This document shows, one piece after another, positions 26,953 through 35,264 of a stretch of DNA of 64,000 bases; position 1 is the stretch's first letter, and each line of letters opens with the position of its first letter. The notes beneath the pieces are model-generated. The model did no database searches. It was not told the DNA's origin and was given only the letters and a program-made list of their open reading frames with translations. A program made the position numbers and the translations under genes. Origin of the DNA: Chryseobacterium limigenitum (GTDB taxonomy: Bacteria; Bacteroidota; Bacteroidia; Flavobacteriales; Weeksellaceae); contig NZ_FPKW01000007.1 of assembly GCF_900114875.1 (NCBI RefSeq), positions 62,001-126,000 of the forward strand. The letters run 5' to 3'.

Positions 26953-28245
26953 TTATTCAAGTAAACGCTTTCTGAACCACTTATCAGCAAAATTGAAACC
27001 AACCTTTAAGTTAACATAATTCTGATTAATCAGGTTATTTTCAAGGGTTCCTCTTTTTCCGACTTCTAAGCCAAGTTCAAGACCGCTCATTCTTGTTATG
27101 CTGCTTGTTTTGAATGGAAGAAGTACTCCGGCAGAAATACCAAATTTATTGATGTTTGTTCCTGCAATTTTGAGACTTCCTTTTTCATAAAAAGCACCAT
27201 ATCTGTAGACAACTCTTGAGAAATAATTTCTAAAGTTGTTGTAGTTTGGTAAATACCAACCTCCGGCAGAAATTCTGTAAGAATCCTGTAGATCTAAGCT
27301 TTTTCCAAAATAAGTAATTGATTCTCCTTTTTTATAGTCTACCTGGCCGGAAAGGAACCACTTGTTCTCCTCACCATATCCTACACCGACAGACGCCTGT
27401 AATGGTAAAAGGTTTTTAGAGCTTGTACTTTTTTCTTCAATAGGAGTACCTTCTCCAGCTTTTACATCTCCGGTAGTGTAATAATAAGTACTGTTTTTAT
27501 AGTCAGTCATCATATTACTTGTGTTCCCGAAAGTAGTAGTAGCACCAATGGTAAGCTTACGGTCGTTACGGGTATCCAGTTTTTGGTAACTTGCTCCTAA
27601 CGTAAAGTTGAAGTTTTTAATACTGTTTTTAGTTTCATAACCGTTGATCAGCTCAGCATTAGAATAAGCAATTTCGTTCGTATCATAAAGATTACCGAAG
27701 TAATAATTAGCTCTGGCTCCCACAGAGAACTGATCTGCTACTTTATAAGATAATGCGATCTGTGCAGCATTCAATGTACCTGTTCCTCTGAATCTGTTGG
27801 CTATGGTTATATCATTTCCCATGTCGTCTTTTGCGACTGTAGAATTTAAGATATCATAGCTTTTAGAGCTGTACGGCTGATAAGAAAGTCCCATCTTCAC
27901 CTTTGGTGACAAAGGAAATGCCAAAGAAATATTAGATAAATACGTAGAATGTTTTGTAGACTTCGTATTATTATAATCAGTTTTGAAATAATTATTTTCG
28001 TTGGTAGCTTCCAATTTTATACTTGTAAGCTCGAAATTAGCATTATTTGCAGGGTTTGCGAAGTTGAAACTACTCGTAAAGTCACTTATATAAGCTGTGG
28101 AGATCCCTCCCATAGAAGCAGTTTCAATCGTATTATCATATTTTACATCTCCAATTCCGTAAGTTGCATAAGGTGAGTTACTCAGACTCTGCGCATTAAG
28201 GAAGTATCCAACTGATATGAATGATAGTACAAAGATTTTTTTCAT
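26953..28245 (-). CDS. Outer-membrane beta-barrel protein (FadL/PorV-like)
   Basis: A 430-residue protein with a signal peptide (MKKIFVLSFISVGYFLNAQ). The next part, YATYGIGDV then ETASMGGISTAY and NFANPANNANFELTS, is the N-terminal pattern of flavobacterial FadL/PorV-type barrels; the rest alternates as beta strands. The role is unknown. It is the first gene ahead of lptC and anmK, with a 1-base gap to lptC, a linkage that suggests work in envelope biogenesis. It could instead be a general porin; the sequence does not decide. Confidence 0.75.
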   Translation of the reverse strand: MKKIFVLSFISVGYFLNAQSLSNSPYATYGIGDVKYDNTIETASMGGISTAYISDFTSSFNFANPANNANFELTSIKLEATNENNYFKTDYNNTKSTKHSTYLSNISLAFPLSPKVKMGLSYQPYSSKSYDILNSTVAKDDMGNDITIANRFRGTGTLNAAQIALSYKVADQFSVGARANYYFGNLYDTNEIAYSNAELINGYETKNSIKNFNFTLGASYQKLDTRNDRKLTIGATTTFGNTSNMMTDYKNSTYYYTTGDVKAGEGTPIEEKSTSSKNLLPLQASVGVGYGEENKWFLSGQVDYKKGESITYFGKSLDLQDSYRISAGGWYLPNYNNFRNYFSRVVYRYGAFYEKGSLKIAGTNINKFGISAGVLLPFKTSSITRMSGLELGLEVGKRGTLENNLINQNYVNLKVGFNFADKWFRKRLLE

Positions 28246-28335
28246 TCTTTATTTTTAAAATAATGCGCAAATATCTTAAATATTAATGAATTGTAAAAAT
28301 TATATGAGGTTAAAGTTTGTTAAGGGTGAAATATA

Positions 28336-28372
28336 GTGAATTGTCAATGGTCAATTAGCTTTACTGTTAATC
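28336..28372. repeat. Dispersed intergenic repeat, family A (fragment)
   Basis: GTGAATTGTCAATGG followed by TCAATTAGCTTTACTG and a TTAATC tail. The rest of the 299-base gap before holB is low-complexity AT-rich DNA with further family A-like words (CGTTGTCTTGCAAAGCAGG). Confidence 0.5.
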
Positions 28373-28532
28373 TTTTAAATTATTTATGAAAAGTTATCAA
28401 TGATAAATAATCAATTAATTTCGTTTTGATTTTTTTGACATTTGAAAAATTCATCGTTGTCTTGCAAAGCAGGATTTAATTAACCTTATCTTTTAATGTA
28501 AAATTGACGAACCATCAAATTACAATTTTCTT

Positions 28533-28540
28533 TATCTTTG
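28533..28540 (+). promoter_or_regulatory. -7 box of holB
   Basis: TATCTTTG matches TAnnTTTG and is separated from the ATG at 28545 by only GGAC, predicting a leaderless transcript. Confidence 0.65.
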
Positions 28541-28544
28541 GGAC

Positions 28545-29663
28545 ATGAATTGGGAGAACATTGCCGGACAGGAAAATCTGAAAAAACTTCTTAAAGACAG
28601 TATCGCTGAAAACAGAGTAAGCCACGCCCAGCTTTTCATAGGAAAAGAGGGTTACGGAACGCTTCCCATGGTTTTGGCGTATGCAAAGGAAATTTTAAAA
28701 GGTGAAAACGAGCACGCTGCATCAAAAGTGGAACATTTAAATCACCTTGATCTGCATTTCAGCTTCCCGGTTTTTACGGATAACAGAAATTCTTTAAGCA
28801 AAAATAAGTTTGAAGAATTCAGAGAAATGATCATGGCTTCACCTTATGCAAGCTATGATGACTGGACAGCTTTTCTTGAGTCTGAAAATAAGCAACTCTT
28901 TATTTCTGCGGATGAAGTTGATGATCAAAATCAAAAATTTTCTCTTAAAAGTTTTGAAGGCGGAACTAAAATTCTGATTGTCTGGAGAGCAGATAAAATG
29001 AATACTGCTGCTTCCAACAAGTTCCTGAAATTTTTAGAAGAACCTCCTGCAAAAACAATTATCCTTCTTACAGCCGAAGATATTAATGATATTCTTCCCA
29101 CGATTCTTTCCAGAACGCAGGTTGTGGAGATCCCAAGAATTAATGATAACGATATAGAAAATTATCTTAAGAAGAATTTCTCTGTAACTGATGAAAAGGT
29201 AAGAGAAATCGTTCACCAGGCTCAGGGAGATTTGAATGATGCCCTCAAACTTTTAAACTCAGGAAATAAAAGCGATGAGTTTGAGAAATTATTTGTTCAA
29301 TGGGTTCGCGATGCATTTATGGTAAAAAAGAAACCTGAATTCCTTAAAAGCATCATTCTTTGGGCAAGAGAGATCGCAGGCTGGAACAGAGAAAAACAGA
29401 AAAACTTTCTGAATTACTGTTCTGAAATTTTCAGATTAGCCTTGCTTCAAAATTATCAGTCGGAAAGTCTGGTGTATAAAAAAATTGATGCTAATGGTTT
29501 TAACTGGGCAGGATTTTCAAAATTCATCAGCGGAGCGAATATCGAAAGTATTTTGGACGAAATTTCAACTGCCGATTTACATTTAACCCGAAACGGAAAT
29601 CCTAAGATAATCTGGACAGATCTGGGAATAAAATTATCAAGATATATTCATAAGAACTCATAA
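28545..29663 (+). CDS. holB: DNA polymerase III subunit delta'
   Basis: A 372-residue clamp-loader protein of the AAA+ fold. The start MNWENIAGQENLKKLLKDSI is typical for HolB/DnaX relatives, and RADKMNTAASNKFLKFLEEPPAKTIILLTAE, here quoted in parts as NTAASNKFLKFLEEPP and IILLTAE, is the sensor-1/delta' signature; TILSRTQVVEIP follows. The P-loop site reads GKEGYGT, without the GKT of an active ATPase, as expected for delta'. The zinc-cysteine cluster of E. coli delta' is absent, common in this phylum. It has its own promoter and terminator. Confidence 0.92.
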   Translation: MNWENIAGQENLKKLLKDSIAENRVSHAQLFIGKEGYGTLPMVLAYAKEILKGENEHAASKVEHLNHLDLHFSFPVFTDNRNSLSKNKFEEFREMIMASPYASYDDWTAFLESENKQLFISADEVDDQNQKFSLKSFEGGTKILIVWRADKMNTAASNKFLKFLEEPPAKTIILLTAEDINDILPTILSRTQVVEIPRINDNDIENYLKKNFSVTDEKVREIVHQAQGDLNDALKLLNSGNKSDEFEKLFVQWVRDAFMVKKKPEFLKSIILWAREIAGWNREKQKNFLNYCSEIFRLALLQNYQSESLVYKKIDANGFNWAGFSKFISGANIESILDEISTADLHLTRNGNPKIIWTDLGIKLSRYIHKNS

Positions 29664-29668
29664 ATAAT

Positions 29669-29698
29669 AACTCTGGCTTAATGGTCGGAGTTTTTTAT
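29669..29698 (+). terminator. Terminator after holB
   Basis: AACTCTG and CGGAGTT arms (one mismatch) around a loop of about ten bases, followed by TTTTT. Confidence 0.7.
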
Positions 29699-29875
29699 TA
29701 TTCACATTATATTTTTTCTTGTCGGCTACGTTTTTAGGATAATTTTAATCAAAATGAATAATTCAATAGATATAATTAATAATATTTTATTCATATCAAT
29801 TTAAATTTATTTAACAGAGATCTAATGCTATCCAGCGAGTTATAGTAAGGAATATTAAATTTTAATTAAATAATC

Positions 29876-29891
29876 AATCAATCGTTTGATT
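29876..29891. promoter_or_regulatory. Probable TetR operator
   Basis: AATCAATCGTTTGATT is a near-perfect 16-base palindrome (6-bp arms AATCAA/TTGATT). It covers the -33 TTTG of the regulator's own promoter, the expected place for autorepression. The target protein is inferred from position. Confidence 0.6.
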
Positions 29892-29915
29892 TATTAAAAA
29901 TCTTGTGTAAATTTG
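29885..29915 (+). promoter_or_regulatory. Promoter of the tetR-efflux operon
   Basis: TTTG at 29885-29888, 19 bases, then TAAATTTG at 29908-29915. This is the cleanest two-part Bacteroidetes promoter in the window; it lies 22 bases before the ATG at 29938. Confidence 0.75.
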
Positions 29916-29937
29916 CCCCTTGAAAAATGAGAGTATA

Positions 29938-30564
29938 ATGATTTCAAAAGAAGAAAATATATTGTTTGCTGCTGAAAAGCTCTTTGCTGAAAAGGGTTTT
30001 GAAGGAACTTCCACCAGGGAGATCGCAAAAGCCGCGAATGTGAATATTTCTATGATATCTTACTATTTTGGTTCTAAAGAAAAACTATATGAAAAATTAG
30101 TTGAATACAGAATGAATGAAGGGCAATTCTTCTCCAAAGATATTTTGGAAAGAACCGACATCAATGAATGGGAAAAAATAGAAAAAATAGTAGATCAGTT
30201 TGCAGGAAGGATAAGACATCAAAAATGTTTTTACAGAATCATGCAGAGAGAGCAGCTACATGCAGAAAACCCTCAGATCGTTGAGTTTCTTAAACAAACG
30301 AAAATGGGTTTCATTGCAATGTATTCAAAGATTTTAGAAAGTGGTTTAGAGAAAGGTATCTTCACAAAAAATCCTCCTATTTATCTGCTTCATACAACAG
30401 TGAGTGGGACATTATTCTACGCATCCAATGCTAAAGAAATGTATAAAGAATTTTTAAATGATACTGAAGATGAAGAGGTTTTTGATGAAAAATATTACAC
30501 GGAACTCAATAAACATATTAAATATATACTAAAAGACCTTTTAGGTTATGAAGAGAATAAATAA
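29938..30564 (+). CDS. TetR/AcrR-family regulator of the efflux operon
   Basis: A 208-residue repressor. The N-terminal helix-turn-helix is clear (ILFAAEKLFAEKGFEGTSTR, EIAKAANVNISMISYYFGSK), followed by an all-helical ligand domain. I start at the ATG 29938; a TTG at 29920 would sit only 4 bases after the -7 box and lacks family support. It overlaps the start of the tolC-type gene by 17 bases, so it is the first gene of the efflux operon. The palindrome at 29876-29891 is its probable operator. The inducer is unknown. Confidence 0.92.
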   Translation: MISKEENILFAAEKLFAEKGFEGTSTREIAKAANVNISMISYYFGSKEKLYEKLVEYRMNEGQFFSKDILERTDINEWEKIEKIVDQFAGRIRHQKCFYRIMQREQLHAENPQIVEFLKQTKMGFIAMYSKILESGLEKGIFTKNPPIYLLHTTVSGTLFYASNAKEMYKEFLNDTEDEEVFDEKYYTELNKHIKYILKDLLGYEENK

Positions 30565-31861
30565 TTCAGTTATTGCACTTTCTCTATTTATAGGAATTGC
30601 AAACATAAATGCTCAGGAGAAAAAACAACTCACCCTCGATGAAGCTGTGCAGTTGGGAATCCAAAACAGCAAGAGCCTTAAGATTGATGCAGCTAAAATA
30701 GAAGAAGCTACAGCTGATCTTTTGGAAGCAAAAAACAGACAACTTCCTGAATTGAAAGTTTCCGGAAGCTATATGTATCTTCCCATTAAACCAACGATTG
30801 ATCTAAAAATTCCTGGTGTTTCAGCAGCAGCAGGTCCGGAAGTACATCAGGTAGCTTATGGATCTGTGAATCTTAGTGTTCCGATCTACAACGGTGGAAG
30901 AATTAAATATGGTATTCAGTCTGCGAAATATTTGGTGGAAGCATCAAAATTAAGCACAGAAAATGATAAAATAGCCATTGCTTACAACGTTGCTCAGGCT
31001 TACAATAATTTGTTTAAAGCGAATCAGTCTATTAAAGTTTTAGAAGAAAACCTTACTGCTTCTCAAAAAAGAGATGAGACTTTTCTTAAACTAGAAAATA
31101 ATGGAGTTATCGCTAGAAATGACCGTTTAAAGGCAAACCTTCAGACTTCAAATATCGAACTGCAATTATTGGAAGCAAAAAACAACTATAATATTGCCAA
31201 CATCAATATGGATCTTTTATTAGGATTGCCTGATAATACAGAAATTGAAGTTGATCAAAATTATATCGACGAAGGTTCTGAAGTAAAAGCAGTTGATTTT
31301 TATGTAAACGAGGCAAGAGAAAACCGTAAAGATTTACAGGCTTTGGCTCAACAGAGAAAAGCTGCTGAGTTGGGATCAAAATCGGCAAAAGCTGAAAATC
31401 TTCCTTCAATTGCATTTACGGGAGGCTATGTAGCTGCGGATATTCCGAAATTCCTTACCCTTTACAATGCGGTAAATGTGGGAGTTGGAATTTCTTATAA
31501 TCTATCAAATCTTTGGAAAGAGAATTCTTCATTAAGACAGTCTCAGGCAAGAGAAAAACAGTTAGCTGCCAACAATGAATTATTGAATGACAACATTAAG
31601 CTTGATGTCAACAGAGAATATCAAAACACAGATTACTCTAAAAAGAGAATCGCAGTGTATGAAAAAGCGGCTGAACAGGCTAATGAAAACTACAGAATTA
31701 CAAAAAATAAATATGACAACGGTTTGGCTACCATGACCGAATTATTGGATGCAGACGCAGCACAGATCTCTTCAAATGTTGGAGTTATTAACGCAAAAGC
31801 AGATGCAGCATTGGCTTACAGAAAACTATTACAAACTACAGGAACTTTAACAATTAAATAA
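30548..31861 (+). CDS. TolC-family outer-membrane efflux protein
   Basis: A 437-residue protein with a signal peptide (about residues 1-22, INAQ) and the duplicated OEP repeat: LTLDEAVQLGIQNSKSLKID at the start, YNVAQAYNNLFKANQSIKVLE, and in the second half YRITKNKYDNGLATMTELLDAD. These form the long coiled-coil tunnel and barrel of TolC proteins. Together with the next two genes it makes an Emr-type tripartite pump. It overlaps the regulator gene by 17 bases and precedes the adaptor by 14 bases. Confidence 0.93.
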   Translation: MKRINNSVIALSLFIGIANINAQEKKQLTLDEAVQLGIQNSKSLKIDAAKIEEATADLLEAKNRQLPELKVSGSYMYLPIKPTIDLKIPGVSAAAGPEVHQVAYGSVNLSVPIYNGGRIKYGIQSAKYLVEASKLSTENDKIAIAYNVAQAYNNLFKANQSIKVLEENLTASQKRDETFLKLENNGVIARNDRLKANLQTSNIELQLLEAKNNYNIANINMDLLLGLPDNTEIEVDQNYIDEGSEVKAVDFYVNEARENRKDLQALAQQRKAAELGSKSAKAENLPSIAFTGGYVAADIPKFLTLYNAVNVGVGISYNLSNLWKENSSLRQSQAREKQLAANNELLNDNIKLDVNREYQNTDYSKKRIAVYEKAAEQANENYRITKNKYDNGLATMTELLDADAAQISSNVGVINAKADAALAYRKLLQTTGTLTIK

Positions 31862-31875
31862 GATTAAGACCAAAA

Positions 31876-32979
31876 ATGGAAAATAATAATACACCAGTAA
31901 CTGAACCTAAAAAGAAAAAGAGTTTAGTTTTCCCAATCATTTTAGCGGTTGTCGTAGTAGTGGGAGGGATCTACGGATACAGAACATATTCTTACGGACA
32001 GACTCACGAAGAAACTGACGATGCTCAGATCGCTTCTAACATGAGTCCTGTGATCTCTAAAGTTTCAGGATATGTAACGCAGGTAAAAGTAAAAGATAAT
32101 CAGTTTGTTAAAAAAGGAGATACCTTGGTTATTCTTGATAACAGAGATCAAAAAATGGCTTTGGTACAGGCTGAAGCAGCTTTAGCGACTGCAAAAAGCA
32201 ACATTTCAAACGCTCAGGCAAGCACTACAGCAACATCTAAAAATATAGGAAGCTCACAAGCAGCTGTTACAACGGCAAATGCTCAAATCGAAGCTGCAAA
32301 AGTAAACGTTTGGAAAACAAATCAGGATTTAAAAAGATATTCTGTTTTGGTAAAAGACCACTCGATCACAGAACAACAATATGAGCAGGCTTTGGCTGCA
32401 AAACAATCTGCAGACAGACAATTACAGGTTTTAGTTGATCAGAGAAATCAAATTGCTCAACAAACCGGTATCGCTTCTTCTCAGACGGCTGCAAGTTCTC
32501 AACAGATCAGCGTTGCAGGTTCAGTGGCTAAGCAAAGAGAAGTTGACGTAGAAAATGCAAGATTGAATCTTTCTTACACCATTATTCTTGCTCCGGAAGA
32601 CGGATTTGTTGGAAAAGTTCCAATTCAGGCAGGACAGTATTTACAGGCGGGATCTCAGTTATTCAGTTTAGTTAAAAATGACCAAAAATGGGTTGTGGCC
32701 AACTTTAAAGAAACTCAGGTTGACAAAATGGTAGAAGGTCAAAAAGTAAAAATCGAAATCGATGCTTTCCCGGACACAGAATTTGATGGGGTAGTAAGTT
32801 CATTCTCTCCGGCTACAGGTTCTACATTCTCTATTCTTCCTCCGGATAACGCGAGTGGTAACTTCGTAAAAGTTGTACAAAGACTTCCTGTGAAAATTGA
32901 CTTTGTAAAACTAGATCCCAACGTTGCTAAAAGGCTAAGAACAGGGATGAACGTGAAAGCCGAAGTTACTTTGAAATAA
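31876..32979 (+). CDS. HlyD/EmrA-family membrane fusion protein
   Basis: A 367-residue periplasmic adaptor. One N-terminal membrane helix (about 15-33) is followed by the lipoyl half-motif PVISKVSGYVTQVKVKDNQF (about 57-76). A long alpha-hairpin rich in Ala and Gln comes next (about 95-225), then the second lipoyl half (LSYTIILAPEDGFVGKVPIQ) and the barrel end with LRTGMNVKAEVTLK. The EDTDDAQI-like stretch EETDDAQIASNMSPVI is typical of EmrA. It joins the TolC-type channel to the MFS pump encoded 484 bases downstream. Confidence 0.93.
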   Translation: MENNNTPVTEPKKKKSLVFPIILAVVVVVGGIYGYRTYSYGQTHEETDDAQIASNMSPVISKVSGYVTQVKVKDNQFVKKGDTLVILDNRDQKMALVQAEAALATAKSNISNAQASTTATSKNIGSSQAAVTTANAQIEAAKVNVWKTNQDLKRYSVLVKDHSITEQQYEQALAAKQSADRQLQVLVDQRNQIAQQTGIASSQTAASSQQISVAGSVAKQREVDVENARLNLSYTIILAPEDGFVGKVPIQAGQYLQAGSQLFSLVKNDQKWVVANFKETQVDKMVEGQKVKIEIDAFPDTEFDGVVSSFSPATGSTFSILPPDNASGNFVKVVQRLPVKIDFVKLDPNVAKRLRTGMNVKAEVTLK

Positions 32980-33463
32980 TATTTAAATAAGTGGATTGTC
33001 AATTTTGCAGAAGCAAGTCAATTGTGAAAAGAAAATGATGCAGTAAAATTGATGATGAAGTTTGATGCCGATCTTGTGGAAGGATTCAGTGATGAAGAAG
33101 GAAATGAGGTGATGAAGATGGTTTTGCAGATGGAGTTCAATGTAGAAGTATAATGAAGCAGAAAGCTGACAAAGAAGTTGATATCGGTTTTGTAGATGAA
33201 AATCAATGATGAAGTTGGAAATGAAGGAGTAAAATTGACAATGGAGTTGATTAATAATTGACAATTCACTTTTAAAAAATAATTAAAAATAATAAGGAAT
33301 TAAGGGATTTAGAAATTGATGCTTGATTTGAATTATTTAATAACTAAATAATTTATAGTCGAGCTTAATAAAGAACGAAGTTAGTTCGTAAAAATGCTTG
33401 TTCTTATTTCTAAAATTTCTAAATCTCATAATCTCTTAATTTTTTAGTACCTATAAAAAAACT
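32980..33463. other. 484-base insert between emrA and emrB types
   Basis: This gap separates genes that are usually adjacent. Its first 290 bases are a purine-rich plus strand with at least four TGATGAAG words, bordered by family A fragments (GTCAATTTTGCAGAAGCAAG near 32998 and AATTGACAATTCACT near 33257). A chain of tiny frames (33052-33153, 33 codons, then an overlapping TAATG start of 18 codons) runs through it but has no recognisable product. The last 150 bases hold an inverted repeat (33297-33447). Confidence 0.5.
33297..33447. repeat. Inverted repeat upstream of the emrB-type gene
   Basis: AATTAAGGGATTTAGAAATT (left arm) is matched in inverse by ATTTCTAAATC and CTCTTAATT (right arm, with a 7-base insertion). 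Between them is a second small palindrome, GAACGAAGTTAGTTC. Confidence 0.6.
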
Positions 33464-35038
33464 ATGGAAGATTCATTAGTAGAATATGGAGCCCGAAGAG
33501 TGATCATTACGATCACGGCTATTCTTTGTGCTTTGCTTGAAATTGTGGATTCCACGATTGTGAACGTTGCCCTGAACGAGATGAAAGGTAACCTGGGATC
33601 TACACTTTCTGAAGTGGGTTGGGTAATTACGGCGTATGCCATTGGTAACGTAATTGTTGTACCGATGACGAGTTGGCTTTCTCAGCAGTTTGGACGAAGA
33701 AATTACTTTGCAGCTTCCATTATCATTTTTACCGTGTTCTCGTTTTTATGCGGTAATGCAGATAATATTTGGGAGTTGGTATTCTTTAGATTATGTCAGG
33801 GAATTGGGGGTGGAGCCTTACTGGTAACATCGCAGACCATTATTACAGAATCTTATCCGATTGAAAAAAGAAGTATGGCTCAGGCTATTTATGGTCTGGG
33901 AGTAATTATTGGCCCAACATTAGGTCCGCCATTAGGAGGTTATATTGTTGATAATTTCAGTTGGCCATATATTTTCTATATTAATATTCCAATCGGGATT
34001 GCAGCAACTTTAATGACATTACAGTTTATAAAAAGTCCGAAATATGCTGAAAAACGTAAAGCTTCAGATGTAGACTGGTTAGGAATTGCTTTATTGGCAG
34101 TTACCGTAGGTTCATTACAGTATATCTTAGAAAGAGGTCATGAAGAAGACTGGTTTGCAAGTGGATGGATTGTAGCATTCACAGTATCAGCAGTTTTAGG
34201 ATTTATATTATTCCTCTGGAGGGAACTTACCTTCAAATATCCGATTGTAGAGCTGAGAGTTTTGAAAAACAGTAACTTAAGAATCGGAACGGTCATGTCC
34301 TTTGTATTAGGATTTGGGTTGTACGGGTCAACATTTATTGTTCCTTTATATACTCAGAGTATTTTGGGATGGACGGCCTTAGAATCCGGAGCATTAATGA
34401 TTCCGGCGGCATTAACAACCGCTTTCATGATGCCAATTATTGGTAAATTGCTTTCAAAAGGAGTAAAACAGCAGATTTTGGTTTCTTTAGGATTATTTAC
34501 GTTCTTCGTTTATAGTTTCTGGGGATATAAAATATTGACTCCCGACACCGGTAAAGACGCATTTTTCTGGATGTTGATGGTAAGAGGAGCCGGATTAGGA
34601 TTATTATTTATTCCGATAACCTCATTATCATTAAGTACTTTGAAAGGTCAGGAGATTGGTCAGGGAGCAGCATTTACAGGGATGATGAGACAGCTGGGAG
34701 GATCTTTCGGGATTGCGGCCATCACAACATTTATTGCGAATGCCAGTCAGAAATACAGGGTTAATTTGGTCTCGCATTTAGATTCCAATGACTTTGATGT
34801 CCAGCAAAGATTGGCTGGATTAAAAGCAAGTTTCATGGCGAAAGGGATGACTCCCGATGCCGCAATGAATGCGGCTTACAAAATGCTTGATCTTACGGTC
34901 ACAAAACAGGCAACGGTGTTGTCTTATATGGATGTTTTCCTTTATTTAGGAATTGCCTTCCTAGTTTGTATTCCGTTTATCTTATTGGTAAAAGAACGAA
35001 AAAGCAAAGAAAAAATAGATTTAAGTGGTGTACACTAA
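33464..35038 (+). CDS. DHA2-family (EmrB-type) MFS multidrug transporter
   Basis: A 524-residue inner-membrane pump with 14 predicted helices. The DHA2 landmarks are visible: early LEIVDSTIVNVAL (D1-type motif), GWVITAYAIGNVIVVP, the motif-A loop WLSQQFGRRNYF and motif C GLGVIIGPTLGPPLGG. It would drive proton-coupled export through the EmrA- and TolC-type partners encoded upstream. The 484-base gap to the adaptor gene may mean that it has its own promoter or is reached by read-through. A strong terminator follows. Confidence 0.95.
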   Translation: MEDSLVEYGARRVIITITAILCALLEIVDSTIVNVALNEMKGNLGSTLSEVGWVITAYAIGNVIVVPMTSWLSQQFGRRNYFAASIIIFTVFSFLCGNADNIWELVFFRLCQGIGGGALLVTSQTIITESYPIEKRSMAQAIYGLGVIIGPTLGPPLGGYIVDNFSWPYIFYINIPIGIAATLMTLQFIKSPKYAEKRKASDVDWLGIALLAVTVGSLQYILERGHEEDWFASGWIVAFTVSAVLGFILFLWRELTFKYPIVELRVLKNSNLRIGTVMSFVLGFGLYGSTFIVPLYTQSILGWTALESGALMIPAALTTAFMMPIIGKLLSKGVKQQILVSLGLFTFFVYSFWGYKILTPDTGKDAFFWMLMVRGAGLGLLFIPITSLSLSTLKGQEIGQGAAFTGMMRQLGGSFGIAAITTFIANASQKYRVNLVSHLDSNDFDVQQRLAGLKASFMAKGMTPDAAMNAAYKMLDLTVTKQATVLSYMDVFLYLGIAFLVCIPFILLVKERKSKEKIDLSGVH

Positions 35039-35057
35039 ATGATATTTAAATAAATAC

Positions 35058-35089
35058 AAATCCTCCGAAATTTTCGGAGGATTTTTTTT
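35058..35089 (+). terminator. Terminator after the emrB-type gene
   Basis: An AAATCCTCCGAAA/TTTCGGAGGATTT stem with almost no loop beyond the AT centre, followed by TTTTTT. Confidence 0.9.
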
Positions 35090-35114
35090 GTAAAAGACTT
35101 TTTTGCAGAAAAGA

Positions 35115-35214
35115 AGATGCTTCGACTCCGCTCAGCATGACATCGCTAAAAATTTACTGTTAGAATAATGCAGTTAGTATTAGAACTGTCATGCTGAGCG
35201 TAGCTGAAGCATCT
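35115..35214. repeat. Palindromic dispersed element, family B, copy 1
   Basis: A 100-base element with inverted ends, GATGCTTCGACTCCGCTCAG plus CATGACAT on the left and the inverse (GTCATGCTGAGCG...GAAGCATC) on the right, and a central CTGTTAGAA...CAGTTAGTATTAG. It is homologous over its whole length to 40320-40416, so it is a mobile-type unit rather than a chance hairpin. Confidence 0.8.
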
Positions 35215-35264
35215 ATCTTAGTAATCTTAACGACTTAACTAAAACCTTAAGGGTTCAAAACCTA

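Noticed and set aside
29927..29929. ATG just after the TetR -7 box as start
   Set aside because: It is out of frame with the regulator; the in-frame ATG at 29938 is used.
32983..33269. Two overlapping minus-strand frames (about 83-93 codons) in the efflux insert
   Set aside because: Both are open only because the strand is pyrimidine-rich; they are Ser/Phe/Ile-rich, lack family features and run through repeats.
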